From an uncultured Pseudoalteromonas sp. (GTDB lineage Bacteria; Pseudomonadota; Gammaproteobacteria; Enterobacterales; Alteromonadaceae), in assembly GCA_947493455.1 (NCBI GenBank), contig CANLRB010000012.1, forward strand, positions 62,001 through 126,000: DNA of 64,000 bases, in the 5' to 3' direction. The translations under genes and the position numbers were made by a program. Below are positions 51,564 to 62,763 of this stretch, piece by piece. Below the pieces are notes generated by a model, which saw nothing but the letters and a program-made list of their open reading frames with translations, was not told where the DNA came from and did not search any database. Within the stretch, counting starts at the first letter, position 1; every line of letters begins with the position of its first letter.

Positions 51564-52016
51564 TTAAAACTCTCTTCTAGCACACATTAAGTCAGCAGAA
51601 CAAACAACCTTGCCATCTACTTTCGCCTCACCGTAGAACTTCCATATATTACGGCGCTCTTTTACGAATTCTACATGCAAATGCATAGTGTCACCTGGGA
51701 TCACAGGCTGCTTAAACCGTGCATTGTCAATTGCAGCAAATAAGTATAATTCATTTTCACTGGCATTTTCTGCTGTTTTAAATCCAAGTAAGCCTGTCGC
51801 TTGTGCTAGCGCTTCAAGAATTAAAACACCAGGGAAGATAGGCTGCCCTGGAAAATGACCTGTAAAAATAGGTTCATTTATCGATACATTTTTAATGGCA
51901 TGAAGTGATTTCCCCACTTCATAATCAACTACCTTGTCTACTAATAGCATCGGATAACGATGAGGTAACAATTTAACAATTTCTTGAATATCGAAGCTAT
52001 TTAATTCGTTTGCCAC
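51564..52016 (-). CDS. fabZ: 3-hydroxyacyl-ACP dehydratase
   Basis: A 150-residue dehydratase of fatty acid synthesis. [11 protein letters not shown] carries the catalytic His, and [21 protein letters not shown] follows. The frame is open back to 52061, but that start would lie within lpxD. The GTG at 52016 is six bases after an AAGGAA site, and gives the normal length; it is preferred. Confidence 0.96.
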   Translation of the reverse strand: MANELNSFDIQEIVKLLPHRYPMLLVDKVVDYEVGKSLHAIKNVSINEPIFTGHFPGQPIFPGVLILEALAQATGLLGFKTAENASENELYLFAAIDNARFKQPVIPGDTMHLHVEFVKERRNIWKFYGEAKVDGKVVCSADLMCARREF

Positions 52017-52032
52017 AATAAATTCCTTAACT

Positions 52033-53049
52033 TTATTTTTCAGGGTGAGCTGCTTGTTCAAGCGTTTTAATACGCTTATTCATAGTGCCAATTTGGCGCA
52101 GCTGGGCCATTTGGCGACGCCATTCTCGATTTTCTGTATGAGGGACGCCGGAAGAGTATACACCAGGCTCAGTAACACTGCTTATTACCATTGCCATGCC
52201 AGTTAAAATAACCCCATCGCACAATTCAATGTGGCCATTAATGCCGCAGAGTCCGCCAATTTGACAGTATTTACCAACGATAGTACTGCCCGCAATTACC
52301 GAACAGGCGGCCATCGCTGTGCCCTCACCAATAACCACATTATGTGCAATCTGAATTTGATTATCTAAAATGACATGGTCATGGACTTCTGTATTACCTA
52401 AAGCACCGCGGTCAATCGTTGTGCTTGCGCCTATTTCAACATGATTACCAATAACAACCGAACCTAACTGAGGAATTTTAACCCATTGTCCTTTGTCATT
52501 TGCAAAACCAAACCCATCGGAACCAATGACCGTATTGCTATGGATGATAACGTGGTTGCCAATTTGGACTTCGTGGTAAATCGTCACATTCGGCCAAAGT
52601 TTAATGTTACTACCGAGTTGTGCACCGCGCCCAATAAACGTGCCGGCACCAATGCTTACGTTGTCACCAATCACGGCTCCTGACTCAATAACAACATTTG
52701 CGCCAAGTGTCACATTATTCCCAAGCGTGACGTCATCGGCAACTGTTGCTGTTGGGTGTACACTTTCAGCTGGCTGAGGCGTTGTATCGAGCTTTTGGGC
52801 AAGCAATGCGTAGGCCATATACGGGTCATCAACAATAAGCTTATTGCCATCAAACAGCGTGGCCATTTGTTGAGTTAAGATCACCGCGCCTGCCTGTGTT
52901 ATTGACAACTGCTTACGATACTTTTTATTTGCTAAAAATGTAATCTCATCCGCATTCGCGGTATCGATGGTTGCTATACGAGAAATGCTGAGTTGATCAT
53001 CTCCGATCAACTCAGCATTTAAAAACTCAGCAATTTGCTTAAGGTTCAT
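52033..53049 (-). CDS. lpxD: UDP-3-O-(3-hydroxymyristoyl)glucosamine N-acyltransferase
   Basis: A 338-residue beta-helix acyltransferase, third step of lipid A synthesis. The N-terminal uridine-binding domain and the hexapeptide repeats ([17 protein letters not shown]) are followed by [23 protein letters not shown] with the catalytic His. A C-terminal helix ends [11 protein letters not shown]. Confidence 0.97.
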   Translation of the reverse strand: MNLKQIAEFLNAELIGDDQLSISRIATIDTANADEITFLANKKYRKQLSITQAGAVILTQQMATLFDGNKLIVDDPYMAYALLAQKLDTTPQPAESVHPTATVADDVTLGNNVTLGANVVIESGAVIGDNVSIGAGTFIGRGAQLGSNIKLWPNVTIYHEVQIGNHVIIHSNTVIGSDGFGFANDKGQWVKIPQLGSVVIGNHVEIGASTTIDRGALGNTEVHDHVILDNQIQIAHNVVIGEGTAMAACSVIAGSTIVGKYCQIGGLCGINGHIELCDGVILTGMAMVISSVTEPGVYSSGVPHTENREWRRQMAQLRQIGTMNKRIKTLEQAAHPEK

Positions 53050-53057
53050 ATTGTCTC

Positions 53058-53579
53058 TTATTTTGCTTTTGCTACACGCTCGGCAACTTTGCCAGTCAAG
53101 TCATCAACTGTTTTTTCATTGATATAAAGACTTGCAGCAGCAGCTTTAACTTCATCGTATTTGCCCGCTTTTGCTTCTGCTTCAATCGCTTGGAAAATAA
53201 GCGCTTGTAATTTGCTCATTTCCTGGTTTTTACGCGCCTGCACTTCTTGCTGTAGCGGCTGGCCTTTTTCTTGTAATGACTTTTGTAAACCCGCAATTTT
53301 AGTTTCTAATGCTTCTTTTTGCGCTTTACCCATTGTTGGGCTTTCACGCTTATATTTTTCCATTTCAAAACGCATATCGCTTTGTAACTTCTCAAGCTCC
53401 TGACGGCGTTCTTGAAATTCTGCTTGTAACGTTGCTTCAATCGCAGCAGCTTGAGGCGATTGTTGAAAAACTTGTTGTACATTAACAACGGCTACTTTGT
53501 GCGCAAAAGACGCCGCTGACGCCCCCATTAATAAGGTAGCTAATAATGTCATGGCTGTTGTTTTAATCATTTTATTCAC
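53058..53579 (-). CDS. skp: Periplasmic chaperone Skp (OmpH)
   Basis: A 173-residue periplasmic chaperone that carries outer-membrane proteins to BamA. The signal peptide (MNKMIKTTAMTLLATLLMGA to ASFA) is followed by KVAVVNVQQVFQQSPQA and a long coiled coil (about 40-140). Start is a GTG behind an AAGGA site. It lies between bamA and lpxD, the conserved order. Confidence 0.94.
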   Translation of the reverse strand: MNKMIKTTAMTLLATLLMGASAASFAHKVAVVNVQQVFQQSPQAAAIEATLQAEFQERRQELEKLQSDMRFEMEKYKRESPTMGKAQKEALETKIAGLQKSLQEKGQPLQQEVQARKNQEMSKLQALIFQAIEAEAKAGKYDEVKAAAASLYINEKTVDDLTGKVAERVAKAK

Positions 53580-53592
53580 GTATTTTTCCTTA

Positions 53593-56064
53593 TTAGAATG
53601 TATTACTGATGTTAAAGCTTATGCGCTTCGTTTCATCATCATCTTCTTTTCTCAGTGGATAGGCAAAACTAATCACCATTGGCCCCATCGGCGATATCCA
53701 CTGAACCGATAAACCTGTAGAAACACGGTATCGGCTTGGATTTGAGTAATCGTCAAGTTTGTTTTGTTCGTATGGCGTTAAGTTTGAATAACGGTCCGCA
53801 TCAAACTCAGTATCCCACACGTTGGCCGCATCTAAGAATAAACTTGTTCTAACTGAACCACTGTTGTCATCATCAAGAAACGGTGTTGGTACGATCATTT
53901 CTAATCCTGCCAACGCTTTTGCGTTACCACCAATACGACCAGCAAAGTTTACTTGGTTAAACTCTGGATCCGATGGCACACACGGCCTGCTATTACCATC
54001 TTTGTCTGGCACCCCATCTAGACATTTCGGTCCAACAAGAATAGCTTGTGGCAATATTGTGTTGCGGTCAAAACCACGTAATTCCATTTCCGTTATACGG
54101 AAAAATTCTTGGATCGGCAAGACCTGATCAAACCCATTTGTTGTGCCATAGCCATTACCATAACCAAGCGCTGCTCGCGCAGATAACGTCCACTTATGGT
54201 CGTTACTGATTGGCCAGTAAAAACGCGTGTCAAAATTTATTTTGAAATACGTTAGATCTGAGTTTGGCGTCGTCGCTTTAACTGTTAGATTTTGTTTAGA
54301 ACCAGCTGTTGGGAACATACCACGGTTTAATGTGATGCGTGACCAACCTGCGCTAAGTTCAAACTTAGTAAAATCAAACCCAGCATCTGGATTATTTGGA
54401 TCGAAGAAAGTATCAATCGTTGTCCGTGTTTGCTCGTATTCAGACAGCTCAGATAACTCTTCTTTCGAAATGGTTAAACCGAAATTCAAGCGGTTATTTG
54501 CATTAATCGGCACACCCATATTAGTACCAATACCATAGCGCTTGGTTTTATAGTCAATCAATGCATACTTACTTGCATCAAAATTACTATAGAAAATACT
54601 GTTACCTAAACTAATACCGTCATTCGTAAAATAAGGGTTAGTATGCGACAAGCTAATATTTTGCGAACCAGTTGCGGTATTAATATTAAATGCAACCTGA
54701 TCACCAGTACCTAAGAAGTTAGACTCGCTAATACCGATGTTAAATTGAAGGCCATTATATGAACCATAAGCAAGACCTGCATTGAAACTACCTGCTGATT
54801 GCTCTTTTACAGTGAAATCGACATCCACTTGGTCATCAACACCCGGTACCGGCGACACATTAAATTCAACATTTTCCATATACATTAAACGTTGAATCTG
54901 AACTTTAGAGCGCTCCAACGAGTTATTCGACAACCAAGCACCTTCTAACTGCGTCATTTCACGGCGAATAACCTCATCAGAGGTAATTTCATTGCCTTGA
55001 ATACCAATACGACGAACATAAATACGTTTACCCGGATTGACCGAGAGCGTTAATTTTACTTCTTTATTCTCTTCGTCAATATCTGGAATAGTACGAACTT
55101 CCGCATTAGCATAACCAAAGCGCGCTAAGTAGTTCTTAATAAACTCTTCAGACGCAGTAACCACAGAGCCGTTATATAACGTGCCTGTCTTAAGCGGAAT
55201 AACCGTTCGAATTAACTCTTCACGGTCGAGCAAATCACCCATGAAGTCAAAGCCACTAACCGTATATTGCTCGCCTTCAGTTACGTTGACTGCAATATAA
55301 ACAGATTCTTTATCAGGGCTCACCGATACTTGTGTTGAATCAACATTGAATTGCAAATAACCACGGTCTAAATAAAAAGTACGTAGTTTTTCTAAATCGC
55401 CTTGAATCGTCTGTTTCTGGTATCTGTCGTTACCCATGAACATATACCAAGGTAAATCTTGTTGAGATTCGTAATTTCGAAGTAGTTCTTCATCCGAAAA
55501 CAATTCATTACCGACAATATTAATTTGACGAATCGAAGCGGCATCACCTTCTTTGAAATCCAACTTCAATTTAACGCGATTTCGCGGTAAACGGGTAATT
55601 GCAACGTCAATTTCAGCGTTATATTTACCGATGCCATGAAAAAACTCAATGAGCCCTTTTTCAAGACCATCAACAACCGTCATATCAAGTGGTTCACCTC
55701 TGCGGATCCCCTGTTGATCTAAGCTCTCGGTTAATTGCTCGTCTTTAATATCTTTGTTGCCATCAAATTCAATTAAACTGATGGTCGCACGTTCTTGCAC
55801 TTTAAATACAACCACATCACCATCACGATACGCCGTAATATTGTCGAAATGGCCCGACCCATACAGTGACTTAATTGTTTTTGAAATTGTGTAATCGTCA
55901 ACATCATCACCAATATTAATTGGGATATGCGTCAAAGCAGCACCTAACGCAACGCGCTGAAGTCCTTCAACTCTTAAATCTTCTACAATAAAGGAGTTTT
56001 GGCCTAGAGCGGCAAAGCTCGCCCCTAACAAACCTGTTGCAGCCAAATGTTTTTTTATAGCCAT
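53593..56064 (-). CDS. bamA: Outer-membrane assembly factor BamA
   Basis: An 823-residue Omp85 protein that inserts beta-barrel proteins. A signal peptide is followed by five POTRA domains (about 20-420) and the barrel. FVVEDLRVEGLQR-type start (here FIVEDLRVEGLQRV), GLAYGSYNGLQFNIGISESNFLGTG, the MELRGFDRN loop with the VRGF-like motif, and the terminal FNISNTF are diagnostic. Length is normal. Confidence 0.97.
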   Translation of the reverse strand: MAIKKHLAATGLLGASFAALGQNSFIVEDLRVEGLQRVALGAALTHIPINIGDDVDDYTISKTIKSLYGSGHFDNITAYRDGDVVVFKVQERATISLIEFDGNKDIKDEQLTESLDQQGIRRGEPLDMTVVDGLEKGLIEFFHGIGKYNAEIDVAITRLPRNRVKLKLDFKEGDAASIRQINIVGNELFSDEELLRNYESQQDLPWYMFMGNDRYQKQTIQGDLEKLRTFYLDRGYLQFNVDSTQVSVSPDKESVYIAVNVTEGEQYTVSGFDFMGDLLDREELIRTVIPLKTGTLYNGSVVTASEEFIKNYLARFGYANAEVRTIPDIDEENKEVKLTLSVNPGKRIYVRRIGIQGNEITSDEVIRREMTQLEGAWLSNNSLERSKVQIQRLMYMENVEFNVSPVPGVDDQVDVDFTVKEQSAGSFNAGLAYGSYNGLQFNIGISESNFLGTGDQVAFNINTATGSQNISLSHTNPYFTNDGISLGNSIFYSNFDASKYALIDYKTKRYGIGTNMGVPINANNRLNFGLTISKEELSELSEYEQTRTTIDTFFDPNNPDAGFDFTKFELSAGWSRITLNRGMFPTAGSKQNLTVKATTPNSDLTYFKINFDTRFYWPISNDHKWTLSARAALGYGNGYGTTNGFDQVLPIQEFFRITEMELRGFDRNTILPQAILVGPKCLDGVPDKDGNSRPCVPSDPEFNQVNFAGRIGGNAKALAGLEMIVPTPFLDDDNSGSVRTSLFLDAANVWDTEFDADRYSNLTPYEQNKLDDYSNPSRYRVSTGLSVQWISPMGPMVISFAYPLRKEDDDETKRISFNISNTF

Positions 56065-56082
56065 CTTCTTATTTAATATCCT

Positions 56083-57435
56083 TTACAACCGCGTAAAATC
56101 ATTGAAAAGCGCAAGGCCAGTCAATAATACTAGAATCAGCGCACCAATTCTAAAACCTAATTCTTGTGTCTTTTCAGAGACTGGTTTTTTTCGAATAAGT
56201 TCAATTATGTAATACATTAAATGGCCACCATCTAAAATTGGTAGTGGTAACAAATTGAAAAAACCGATACTCACACTTACAAATGCAAGAAACTCTAAAA
56301 TAGCAACGAAGCCAATACTCGTGCTGTTTCCAGCGCCGATTGCAACCCCCACTGGACCGCTCAAATTCTTTACTGAGACTTGTCCCGTAATTAAATTAAC
56401 AACCGTATTAAAGCTCACGCTAATCAGTTGCCATGTTTTATCGACACCTAAGAAAAAGGCATCAAACACACCATACTGTTGCGTTACTATATACTCGTCA
56501 GGCCATGGATTTGCATATGGCACAACCCCTAAAAATCCATGACTTAATCCTTGCTGATCAACCTTACTTGTCGGTACAACAGGAACATTCAGTTTTTCTT
56601 CGCCACGGCTAATGGTGAGCAATATTTCTTTATTCGGCGATTGTTTTACTATATTTACAAACGCTTGCCAAGTCGCAACCGGCTCACCATCAACTAAATG
56701 AATAATATCTTTGACTTGTAACCCCCCCATTTGAGCGGGGGTCTGCTCACCTACAACCGCTAATTGTAACGTGAGTTCAGGACGATACGGTACGATGCCA
56801 AGCGTCTTTAGTGGCGATTCACTATCATCGTCAATACGCCATTGTGATAGGTCAAGTCGATGATATTTATTGCCTAGCTCTGGATCTCGTACTTCAATTA
56901 CAACTTCGTCATTGCCAATTTCTTGCATCAAAGAAAGTAACACATCACGCCAGCTATAGGTTTCATTGTCACCTATGCGAACTATGGTTTGTTCAGCTTG
57001 TATATTAGCGCGAGCAGCGAGTGAGTTTTCTTCAACATCACCAATGACGGGTAATACTGATTTCACGCCAATTAAATAAATCGCCATTGCCGCAATAATA
57101 GCAAACAGAAAGTTTGCAATTGGCCCTGCTGCAACGACTGCGATACGGGCATAAACAGACTTATTATTAAATGCTAAATGACGTTGTTCTTGCGGGACAG
57201 TTTCAACTCGCTCATCAAGCATTTTAACGTAGCCACCAAGAGGAATAGCGGCAATAACGTACTCGGTACCTAGCTTATCATGCCAACGCACGAGGGGCTT
57301 GCCAAAACCAATAGAAAATCGTAAGACTTTGACGCCCACTTTGCGAGCGACCCAAAAATGGCCGTATTCGTGCACAGTAACAATCACACCGAGCACTAAA
57401 ACAAATGACAACAAATTCCAAACAAAATCTAACAT
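56083..57435 (-). CDS. rseP: RIP zinc metalloprotease RseP
   Basis: A 450-residue site-2 protease of the inner membrane that releases sigma E by cutting RseA. TVHEYGHFWVARKVGVKVLRFSIGFG carries the HExxH zinc site, two PDZ domains fill residues 120-300, and NLLPLPILDGGHLMYYIIEL has the second Asp ligand. The ATG at 57435 shares its first base with the last base of the dxr stop; a frame extension to 57447 is not needed. Confidence 0.96.
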   Translation of the reverse strand: MLDFVWNLLSFVLVLGVIVTVHEYGHFWVARKVGVKVLRFSIGFGKPLVRWHDKLGTEYVIAAIPLGGYVKMLDERVETVPQEQRHLAFNNKSVYARIAVVAAGPIANFLFAIIAAMAIYLIGVKSVLPVIGDVEENSLAARANIQAEQTIVRIGDNETYSWRDVLLSLMQEIGNDEVVIEVRDPELGNKYHRLDLSQWRIDDDSESPLKTLGIVPYRPELTLQLAVVGEQTPAQMGGLQVKDIIHLVDGEPVATWQAFVNIVKQSPNKEILLTISRGEEKLNVPVVPTSKVDQQGLSHGFLGVVPYANPWPDEYIVTQQYGVFDAFFLGVDKTWQLISVSFNTVVNLITGQVSVKNLSGPVGVAIGAGNSTSIGFVAILEFLAFVSVSIGFFNLLPLPILDGGHLMYYIIELIRKKPVSEKTQELGFRIGALILVLLTGLALFNDFTRL

Positions 57436-58628
57436 TATTGTTCCCATTTCCTAACTAGTTCATTTGCAATTTCTCGCGCTCGGCTATCCAGCGCTAAAAT
57501 CTCGTCAAGGGATTCTAACTGACGATTAGGCATTGCCATCAAGGTTTGCTCATTTACCTTGTAAATATCGTTAAAGCCAATTCTACCTGATAAAAATGCT
57601 GCGACGCTGACCTCATTTGCTGCGTTGACCGTTGTCGTCGCGTATTGCCCTTCACGGCAGGCATCAATTGCCAGTTTTAAATTAGGATAACGTTGGTAAT
57701 CGGGCTTGACGAAAGTAAAGTCGAGCATATCTGAAAAATTCAATGGCGCCACGCCTGATTCAATGCGTTCTGGGAAAGCAAGTGCATGGGCTATTGGTGT
57801 GCGCATATCTGGATTCCCCATTTGCGCAAGCACTGAGCCGTCAACATATTGCACCATAGAGTGAATAACACTTTGTGGGTGGATAACGACTTCAATATCA
57901 TCAACGTTGGCGTTAAATAGCCATTTTGCTTCAATAAATTCAAGTCCTTTATTCATCATCGTTGCCGAGTCGACCGAAATTTTTTGTCCCATACTCCAAT
58001 TTGGATGTGCAACAGCCTGCTCAACACTAATATCACAAAACGTAGTGAGGTCACGATTCAAAAACGGGCCGCCAGAGCCTGTTAAAAGGATTTTACTAAC
58101 TCCTTGCTGATGTAACTCGGCGTCAAAGCTAGCACCTTGTACGTGCGATGGCATCGCTTGAAAAATCGCATTATGTTCACTATCAATCGGTAATAGTGTT
58201 GCATTGTGTTGCTTCACTTTATTGATGAACAGTTCACCTGACATTACAAGTGACTCTTTATTTGCAAGTAATATTCGCTTACCTTGCTCCACTGCGGCAA
58301 GTGTGGGTAATAAGCCCGCTGCACCAACAATTGCCGACATCACGATATCGACATCGGGGTGACTCGCTACTTCTTCCGCAGCGCGTGCACTGTCGATTAC
58401 ACAACACGGTAAATTGAGGCTAGCTAGCGTCTTTTTGACTCTTTTTGAGGCGTCCGGGTTTTGCATTACAACAAAACGGGGCTTGAATTGCTGACACTGC
58501 TCAATCATTAAATCGTGATTGCTATTAGCAACGAGCGCAAATACATTGTAGTGCTTATGGCATGCAATCACGTCAAGGGTACTGCGTCCTATTGACCCAG
58601 TCGAACCGAGAATACACACATTACTCAT
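57435..58628 (-). CDS. dxr: 1-deoxy-D-xylulose-5-phosphate reductoisomerase
   Basis: A 397-residue NADPH enzyme that makes 2-C-methyl-D-erythritol 4-phosphate in the isoprenoid (MEP) pathway. ILGSTGSIGRSTLDVI is the nucleotide-binding start. LLANKESLVMSGELF, PIDSEHNAIFQ and LTGSGGPF form the active site. It overlaps cdsA by four bases. Confidence 0.97.
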   Translation of the reverse strand: MSNVCILGSTGSIGRSTLDVIACHKHYNVFALVANSNHDLMIEQCQQFKPRFVVMQNPDASKRVKKTLASLNLPCCVIDSARAAEEVASHPDVDIVMSAIVGAAGLLPTLAAVEQGKRILLANKESLVMSGELFINKVKQHNATLLPIDSEHNAIFQAMPSHVQGASFDAELHQQGVSKILLTGSGGPFLNRDLTTFCDISVEQAVAHPNWSMGQKISVDSATMMNKGLEFIEAKWLFNANVDDIEVVIHPQSVIHSMVQYVDGSVLAQMGNPDMRTPIAHALAFPERIESGVAPLNFSDMLDFTFVKPDYQRYPNLKLAIDACREGQYATTTVNAANEVSVAAFLSGRIGFNDIYKVNEQTLMAMPNRQLESLDEILALDSRAREIANELVRKWEQ

Positions 58629-59491
58629 ATGCTAAGCGACCACGCATAACAGGCCGCAAAAATAGGGGCTGCAGCGGTTAGACTATCAATACGATCTAAA
58701 ATCCCACCATGCCCAGGTAAGCAACGACCACTGTCTTTTAGTCCTGCTTCTCGCTTAAACATGCTTTCAAGTAAATCGCCTATCGCCGAAAACAGTGCAA
58801 TCACAACCGCCATTAAGCTATATGTCAGCCATAAATTGCGCTCAACATTAGCGAAATAACAAAATACGAGCGTAAAAATCATGCTGACGATAAGCCCACC
58901 AACTAAACCTTCAATCGTTTTGTTTGGGCTGACTTTTGGCATCAATTTGTGCTTTCCGAAGTTCTTACCGCTGAAATAGGCACCGATATCAGCGCTCCAC
59001 ACAATCCCAAGCACGACCATAATTAATATCGAACCAAACATTTCATTTTCACTAAATGATGCGCTGCGTAACGTATTAAGTGCAAGCCAAGTAGGAACCA
59101 GTGTTAATAAGCCCGCAAAGCCACGCATTGCAAGCCCTTTTTGCCAACCGCGAGCAGTTTTTGGGTAAGTCCAAACTAATAACGAGGCGACGACCCACCA
59201 AGCAAATGCAAGAGTAAATAAATAGTTTGCATCGGCGACCAATTGTCCGTTTTGCCATAAAGTTTCAATCGGCCAATACAGATTTAATGCCATTAAAACG
59301 GCTGCTACAAACAACACATAGGCACCGCGTGAAACCAACTTTTTCAGACCCATAAAGGCCGACCATTCCCACGCACCCAGTAACATAATTGCGCCAGCAA
59401 TATAGCTAAATGCAGTGAGCGGTGTAAAAAATACCAATGCAAGTGCTGCTGGAGCGAGCACCGCTGATGTCATAATTCTAAGTTTTAACAA
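58625..59491 (-). CDS. cdsA: Phosphatidate cytidylyltransferase
   Basis: A 288-residue inner-membrane enzyme that makes CDP-diacylglycerol from phosphatidic acid and CTP. About eight helices are followed by the signature VSPNKTIEGLVGG, and then SAIGDLLESMFKREAGLKDSGRCLPGHGGILDRIDSL. It lies between uppS and dxr. Confidence 0.96.
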   Translation of the reverse strand: MLKLRIMTSAVLAPAALALVFFTPLTAFSYIAGAIMLLGAWEWSAFMGLKKLVSRGAYVLFVAAVLMALNLYWPIETLWQNGQLVADANYLFTLAFAWWVVASLLVWTYPKTARGWQKGLAMRGFAGLLTLVPTWLALNTLRSASFSENEMFGSILIMVVLGIVWSADIGAYFSGKNFGKHKLMPKVSPNKTIEGLVGGLIVSMIFTLVFCYFANVERNLWLTYSLMAVVIALFSAIGDLLESMFKREAGLKDSGRCLPGHGGILDRIDSLTAAAPIFAACYAWSLSI

Positions 59492-59517
59492 ACGAAAATA
59501 CCTTTAATATAGTCGCA

Positions 59518-60276
59518 TTATTGAGCGAGTAATTGTTTTATTTGTTCGCCGGTACAACCGAAACGTCGCTCACGTGAGACAAAACAAGCAATTGCGTCAG
59601 CAAATGCATGCTCATTAAAATCTGGCCATAGTGTTTCTGTAAAATAGAGTTCCGCATAGGCTGCCTGCCAGAGTAAAAAATTACTTATACGAAGATCGCC
59701 GCCAGTACGAACTAGCAAATCAAGTGGAGCCTGGTCATGCATACAAATATGCTCACTAAGCAACTCTTCACTAATATCACTAGGTTGTAATTTACCTTGC
59801 TGTACTTTTGTTGCTACCTGTTTCGCAGCTTGAGCAATATCCCATTGTCCGCCATAGTTCGCAGCAATGTTCAAACACAACCCAGTGTTATTCTTCGTAA
59901 GCGCTTGTGCTTGCGCAACACGTTCTTGTAATTTATCAGAAAAACGAGATACATCACCGACAATTTGAAGTTTTACATTGTTTTTATGTAGTTTTTTAAC
60001 TTCGCTTGACAGAACCATCATAAACAGCTCCATCAATGTGCTCACTTCATCTTCAGGACGTCGCCAATTTTCGCTGCTAAAGGCGAACAACGTCAGTGAT
60101 TGAATACCCAGCTTGCGACAAAATTTAACTGATTCACGTACAGCTTCGACGCCTCTTTTGTGGCCAAACACACGAGGCTTACCTTGTGCTTGAGCCCAGC
60201 GACCATTGCCATCCATAATAATAGCAACATGCTTTGGTAAAGATTGCTGTGTTATCGCTTCCGTGGTTGGTGACAT
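59518..60276 (-). CDS. uppS: Undecaprenyl diphosphate synthase
   Basis: A 252-residue cis-prenyltransferase that makes the lipid carrier for peptidoglycan and [30 protein letters not shown] at the start, FSSENWRRP and [27 protein letters not shown] are diagnostic. It is 26 bases from cdsA, and a terminator lies before it, after frr. Confidence 0.97.
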   Translation of the reverse strand: MSPTTEAITQQSLPKHVAIIMDGNGRWAQAQGKPRVFGHKRGVEAVRESVKFCRKLGIQSLTLFAFSSENWRRPEDEVSTLMELFMMVLSSEVKKLHKNNVKLQIVGDVSRFSDKLQERVAQAQALTKNNTGLCLNIAANYGGQWDIAQAAKQVATKVQQGKLQPSDISEELLSEHICMHDQAPLDLLVRTGGDLRISNFLLWQAAYAELYFTETLWPDFNEHAFADAIACFVSRERRFGCTGEQIKQLLAQ

Positions 60277-60298
60277 TAAATTTTATACTTCCTAAAAT

Positions 60299-60334
60299 AA
60301 AAAACGCCGCCTAGTATACCCTAGGCAGCGTTTT
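60299..60334 (-). terminator. Terminator after frr
   Basis: The arms AAAACGC-CGCCTAG and CTAGGC-GCGTTTT form a stem with small internal mismatches. A T run follows on the minus strand. It would end the pyrH-frr transcript before uppS. Confidence 0.7.
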
Positions 60335-60354
60335 AACACTAATACTTTAGCGTG

Positions 60355-60918
60355 TTAGATTTCCATCAATTCAGCTTCTTTTGCTGTTAATAATGCATCC
60401 ATTTCTTTAATGAATTTATCCGTAATTTTTTGGATTTCATCTTCGCTTTGGCGTTGTTCATCTTCTGAAATTTCCTTCTCTTTCAGTAATGATTTAACGT
60501 CTGAATTCGCGTCACGGCGAATGTTTCGAACAGCAATGCGGCCACCTTCAACTTCGCCACGTACAATTTTGATTAAATCTTTACGACGCTCTTCTGTAAG
60601 GGGAGGAAGCGGCACACGAATAACTGTACCTGCAGACATTGGGTTTAAACCAAGGTCAGATGCCATAATCGCTTTTTCTACTGCTTGAGTAAGAGACTTG
60701 TCGAACACTGTGATAGCGAGTGTGCGATTGTCCTCAATCGTTACGTTGCCAACCTGATTTAACGGCGTATCAGCGCCGTAGTAAGATACTTGAATTCCAT
60801 CAAGTAAACTTGGGTGTGCACGACCTGTGCGAATTTTAGATAGCTGAGTGCCAAGTGCATCTACACTTTTTTGCATACGCTCTGAAGCGTGCTTTTGAAT
60901 ATCGTTAATCACTGTCAT
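60355..60918 (-). CDS. frr: Ribosome recycling factor
   Basis: A 187-residue factor that splits post-termination ribosomes with [54 protein letters not shown] and the C-terminal helix ending ELMEI are characteristic. It lies 22 bases from pyrH. Confidence 0.97.
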   Translation of the reverse strand: MTVINDIQKHASERMQKSVDALGTQLSKIRTGRAHPSLLDGIQVSYYGADTPLNQVGNVTIEDNRTLAITVFDKSLTQAVEKAIMASDLGLNPMSAGTVIRVPLPPLTEERRKDLIKIVRGEVEGGRIAVRNIRRDANSDVKSLLKEKEISEDEQRQSEDEIQKITDKFIKEMDALLTAKEAELMEI

Positions 60919-60940
60919 CTTCCTAATATCGATTAGTAGC

Positions 60941-61678
60941 TTATTGTGCTGACTTTGTTGAAATCAATGTACCTTCTTCTTCGCCTAAAATAACACGTTT
61001 TAGCGCGCCAGGCTTATTCATATTAAATACACTGATTGGCATATTATGATCTCGCGCAAGTGTGAACGCCGCCAGATCCATTACTTTTAATTCTTTTTCG
61101 ATTACTTCATCATACGATAAATTTGCGAACATAGTTGCTTCTGGGTTTTTAACTGGATCATCGTTATAAACACCATCAACTTTGGTTGCTTTAAGTACCG
61201 TATCAGCTTCAATTTCAATACCGCGTAAACATGCTGCTGAGTCTGTTGTAAAGAACGGATTCCCGGTTCCCGCCGAGAAAATAACAACGCGACCCGTTTT
61301 AAGCAGACTTATCGCTTCCGCCCAGTTGTAAGCATCACAAACACCATTAAGTGGAATTGCTGACATTAAACGACAATTCACATACGCACGATGTAATGCG
61401 TCACGCATTGCTAATCCATTCATCACGGTTGCTAACATGCCCATGTGATCGCCTACAACACGGTTCATACCGTTTTCAGCAAGCGTACCGCCGCGCAAAA
61501 AGTTACCACCACCGATTACAACACCAACTTCAACACCTAGCTCGACGAGCTCTTTTATCTCTTGAGCCATACGGTCAAGGATTTTAGGGTCAATACCAAA
61601 CCCTTCTTCACCCATAAGGGCTTCACCACTTAACTTAAGTAAAACACGTCTGAAAACAGGTTTGCGATTTGTGTTCAT
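60941..61678 (-). CDS. pyrH: Uridylate kinase
   Basis: A 245-residue UMP kinase. [52 protein letters not shown] and [17 protein letters not shown] form the family pattern. It lies between tsf and frr, as usual. Confidence 0.97.
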   Translation of the reverse strand: MNTNRKPVFRRVLLKLSGEALMGEEGFGIDPKILDRMAQEIKELVELGVEVGVVIGGGNFLRGGTLAENGMNRVVGDHMGMLATVMNGLAMRDALHRAYVNCRLMSAIPLNGVCDAYNWAEAISLLKTGRVVIFSAGTGNPFFTTDSAACLRGIEIEADTVLKATKVDGVYNDDPVKNPEATMFANLSYDEVIEKELKVMDLAAFTLARDHNMPISVFNMNKPGALKRVILGEEEGTLISTKSAQ

Positions 61679-61703
61679 AATATTCCTGACCGTAACAATT
61701 GTG

Positions 61704-61740
61704 AAAAAAAATAACCGCGCTATATTATAGCGCGGTTATT
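61704..61740 (-). terminator. Terminator after tsf
   Basis: The arms ATAACCGCGCTA and TAGCGCGGTTAT around TATTA, with eight T after them on the minus strand, form a strong terminator. It lies between tsf and pyrH. Confidence 0.9.
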
Positions 61741-61800
61741 CTAATTAATTTTGTGCTCAAGCGCAAAAGCAATTGCGCTATTCACAGGGCAAAAAGTCGA

Positions 61801-62652
61801 TTACTCGCCTTTTGCAGCAGCGATTTGTGCAGCTACTTCAGCAGCGAAGTCTTCTTCTTTCTTCTCGATACCTTCACCTACTTCTAAGCGAACGAATGTT
61901 GAAACTGAAGCATTCTTCTCTTTCAGGAAATCACCAACAGATTTTTTCGGTTCCATGATGAAAGCTTGACCAGTAAGAGAGATCTCACCAGTGAACTTCT
62001 TCATACGACCAATAACCATTTTTTCTGCGATTTCAGCTGGCTTGCCTTCGTTCATAGCGATTTCAACTTGAACCGCTTTTTCTTTCTCTACTACGTCAGC
62101 AGGAACATCTTCAGGGTTAACGTAGTCAGGCTTAGAAGCAGCAACGTGCATTGCAACGTGCTTAAGTGTTTCAGCGTCAGCATCACCAGCAACAACAACA
62201 CCAATGCGCTCACCGTGACGGTATGCAGCAAGTGAAGCACCTTCAATATACTCAACGCGACGAACGTTCATGTTTTCACCAATTTTAGCAACTAGTGCAA
62301 CACGCGTCTCTTCAAACTTTTCTTTAAGCGCTTCGATAGAAAGCTTTTCAGCTACAGCTGCGTCAGCTACTTCGTTTGCAAACGCAAGGAAGCTTGCATC
62401 TTTAGCAACGAAGTCAGTTTGACAGTTAACTTCAACAAGTGCCGCAACACCGTTAGCTTCTTTAATGATAATCGTACCTTCAGCAGCGATGTTACCAGCT
62501 TTTTTAGCCGCTTTCGCTTGACCGTTTTTACGCATATTTTCGATTGCAGCTTCGATGTCACCGTTTGTTTCAGTTAACGCTTTTTTACAATCCATCATGC
62601 CAGCGCCAGTGCGCTCACGAAGTTCTTTTACTAGGGCAGCAGTTACAGCCAT
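61801..62652 (-). CDS. tsf: Elongation factor Ts
   Basis: A 283-residue guanine-nucleotide exchange factor for EF-Tu. [18 protein letters not shown] and [30 protein letters not shown] are diagnostic. Length equals E. coli EF-Ts (283). It is the second gene of rpsB-tsf. Confidence 0.98.
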   Translation of the reverse strand: MAVTAALVKELRERTGAGMMDCKKALTETNGDIEAAIENMRKNGQAKAAKKAGNIAAEGTIIIKEANGVAALVEVNCQTDFVAKDASFLAFANEVADAAVAEKLSIEALKEKFEETRVALVAKIGENMNVRRVEYIEGASLAAYRHGERIGVVVAGDADAETLKHVAMHVAASKPDYVNPEDVPADVVEKEKAVQVEIAMNEGKPAEIAEKMVIGRMKKFTGEISLTGQAFIMEPKKSVGDFLKEKNASVSTFVRLEVGEGIEKKEEDFAAEVAAQIAAAKGE

Positions 62653-62685
62653 TAGTATGTCCTCAAATCCAAATCAATTAAAATA

Positions 62686-62706
62686 AGCGGGAGCATAACT
62701 CCCGCT
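62686..62706 (-). terminator. rpsB-tsf intergenic attenuator
   Basis: The perfect arms AGCGGGAG and CTCCCGCT, with a five-base loop and then a T-rich stretch (TTATTTT) on the minus strand, lie between rpsB and tsf. E. coli has a partial terminator here too. It would lower tsf output below rpsB. Confidence 0.75.
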
Positions 62707-62763
62707 CGATTATAGAATAGTCAGTATTCAAGCAATATCGTATGAATACTTAATGACAAGCTA

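Noticed and set aside
52017-52061. N-terminal extension of FabZ
   Set aside because: It would overlap lpxD and lacks a ribosome site, whereas the GTG at 52016 has one and gives the family length.
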